This document shows, piece by piece, positions 41,898-42,039 of a stretch of DNA of 42,039 nt. Numbering within the stretch: the stretch's first letter is position 1; each line of letters starts with the position of its first letter. The position numbers were made by a program, and so were the translations under genes. This DNA is from Sedimentisphaerales bacterium (GTDB taxonomy: Bacteria; Planctomycetota; Phycisphaerae; Sedimentisphaerales; Anaerobacaceae): NCBI GenBank assembly GCA_028282745.1, contig JANQHJ010000128.1:1-42039 (forward strand). Direction: 5' to 3'. Under the pieces are notes generated by a model. The model ran no database searches and had not been told where the DNA came from. It worked only from the letters and a program-made list of their open reading frames with translations.

Positions 41898-41938
41898 AGA
41901 GTCTCTAACTTAATGAATAAAAAGAACTTTTTTAATAG
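41898..41938 (+). repeat. 41-bp repeat, copy 2
   Basis: Same as 19117-19157 with two mismatches (A/G and G/A in the A-rich centre). It lies ten bases upstream of the gspK start codon on the minus strand, so it overlaps the probable promoter region of the secretion genes. Confidence 0.7.
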
Positions 41939-41942
41939 TCAA

Positions 41943-42039
41943 AATGCTTTGTAGAAAAGAAGATTAAAGTCATTGCGAAGGAGCGATAGCGACTGCGGCA
42001 ATCTTGATTTTTGAACGTTTAAGATTGCTTCGCTGCGCT
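41943..42039 (+). repeat. Palindromic MITE-like repeat, copy 4 (cut by window edge)
   Basis: Begins AATGCTTTGTAGAAAAGAAG and runs to the window end, matching 12471-12569 except for one missing base and one substitution. The right end lies outside. Near-identity including the flank shows recent amplification of this subfamily. Confidence 0.85.

Overview
The window looks like a chromosomal segment of a free-living, Gram-negative-type planctomycete, most probably of the class Phycisphaerae. This is an inference from gene content. The supporting features are three PEP-CTERM secreted proteins in a row, a GLUG/dockerin surface protein, a pyruvoyl arginine decarboxylase next to a bacterial deoxyhypusine-synthase-like enzyme, type II secretion genes of GspK/L/M type, a FlgM-like protein and a DUF1570 peptidase. 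No rRNA, tRNA, CRISPR array, integrase or transposase gene was seen.

Layout. Positions 1-6069 hold the end of a rhodanese gene and then guaB and guaA. These two GMP-synthesis genes are separated by an AT-rich island with a BRO-N/DinD-like gene, a DNA methyltransferase and a restriction-endonuclease-like gene. The last 15 codons plus stop of guaB are repeated, as a diverged but protein-conserving copy, just after the BRO-N gene, which is the footprint expected of an insertion at the guaB 3' end. Positions 6120-12363 carry a PAP2 lipoprotein, a polyamine cluster (arginine decarboxylase, agmatinase, DHS-like synthase), a convergent dockerin protein and an AlaC-type aminotransferase. Positions 12364-15563 carry a good promoter, a leader of about 350 nt, three PEP-CTERM genes and a nested-helix RNA candidate. 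A large hybrid histidine kinase with four CBS motifs follows on the minus strand.

Positions 19217-27229 encode envelope proteolysis (SppA-like, HtrA), a membrane/RCK_C protein, Asd, TruA, a GT4 glycosyltransferase, YjbQ and a LysE-type exporter. Positions 27849-33209 form the conserved block tmk, holB, ricT, metG. Then come Maf, a DUF1570 peptidase, AMMECR1 and a VTT membrane protein on the minus strand, ispE and a zinc-ribbon spoVG on the plus strand, a FlgM-like gene, and gspM-gspL-gspK on the minus strand up to the edge.

Two kinds of small repeat run through the window. One is a palindromic, MITE-like family (consensus ends GTCATTGCGA...TCGCAATGAC) at 8501, 12473, 29995 and 41943, with a half copy at 35054. 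The other is a heptanucleotide tandem repeat (GARTCAC-like) that lies inside the reading frames of truA, the glycosyltransferase and the VTT gene. In the first two it encodes what look like extra surface loops. The most promising leads are the guaB tail duplication, the heptamer invasion of coding sequence, the zinc-ribbon SpoVG, and the two RNA candidates around the PEP-CTERM genes.
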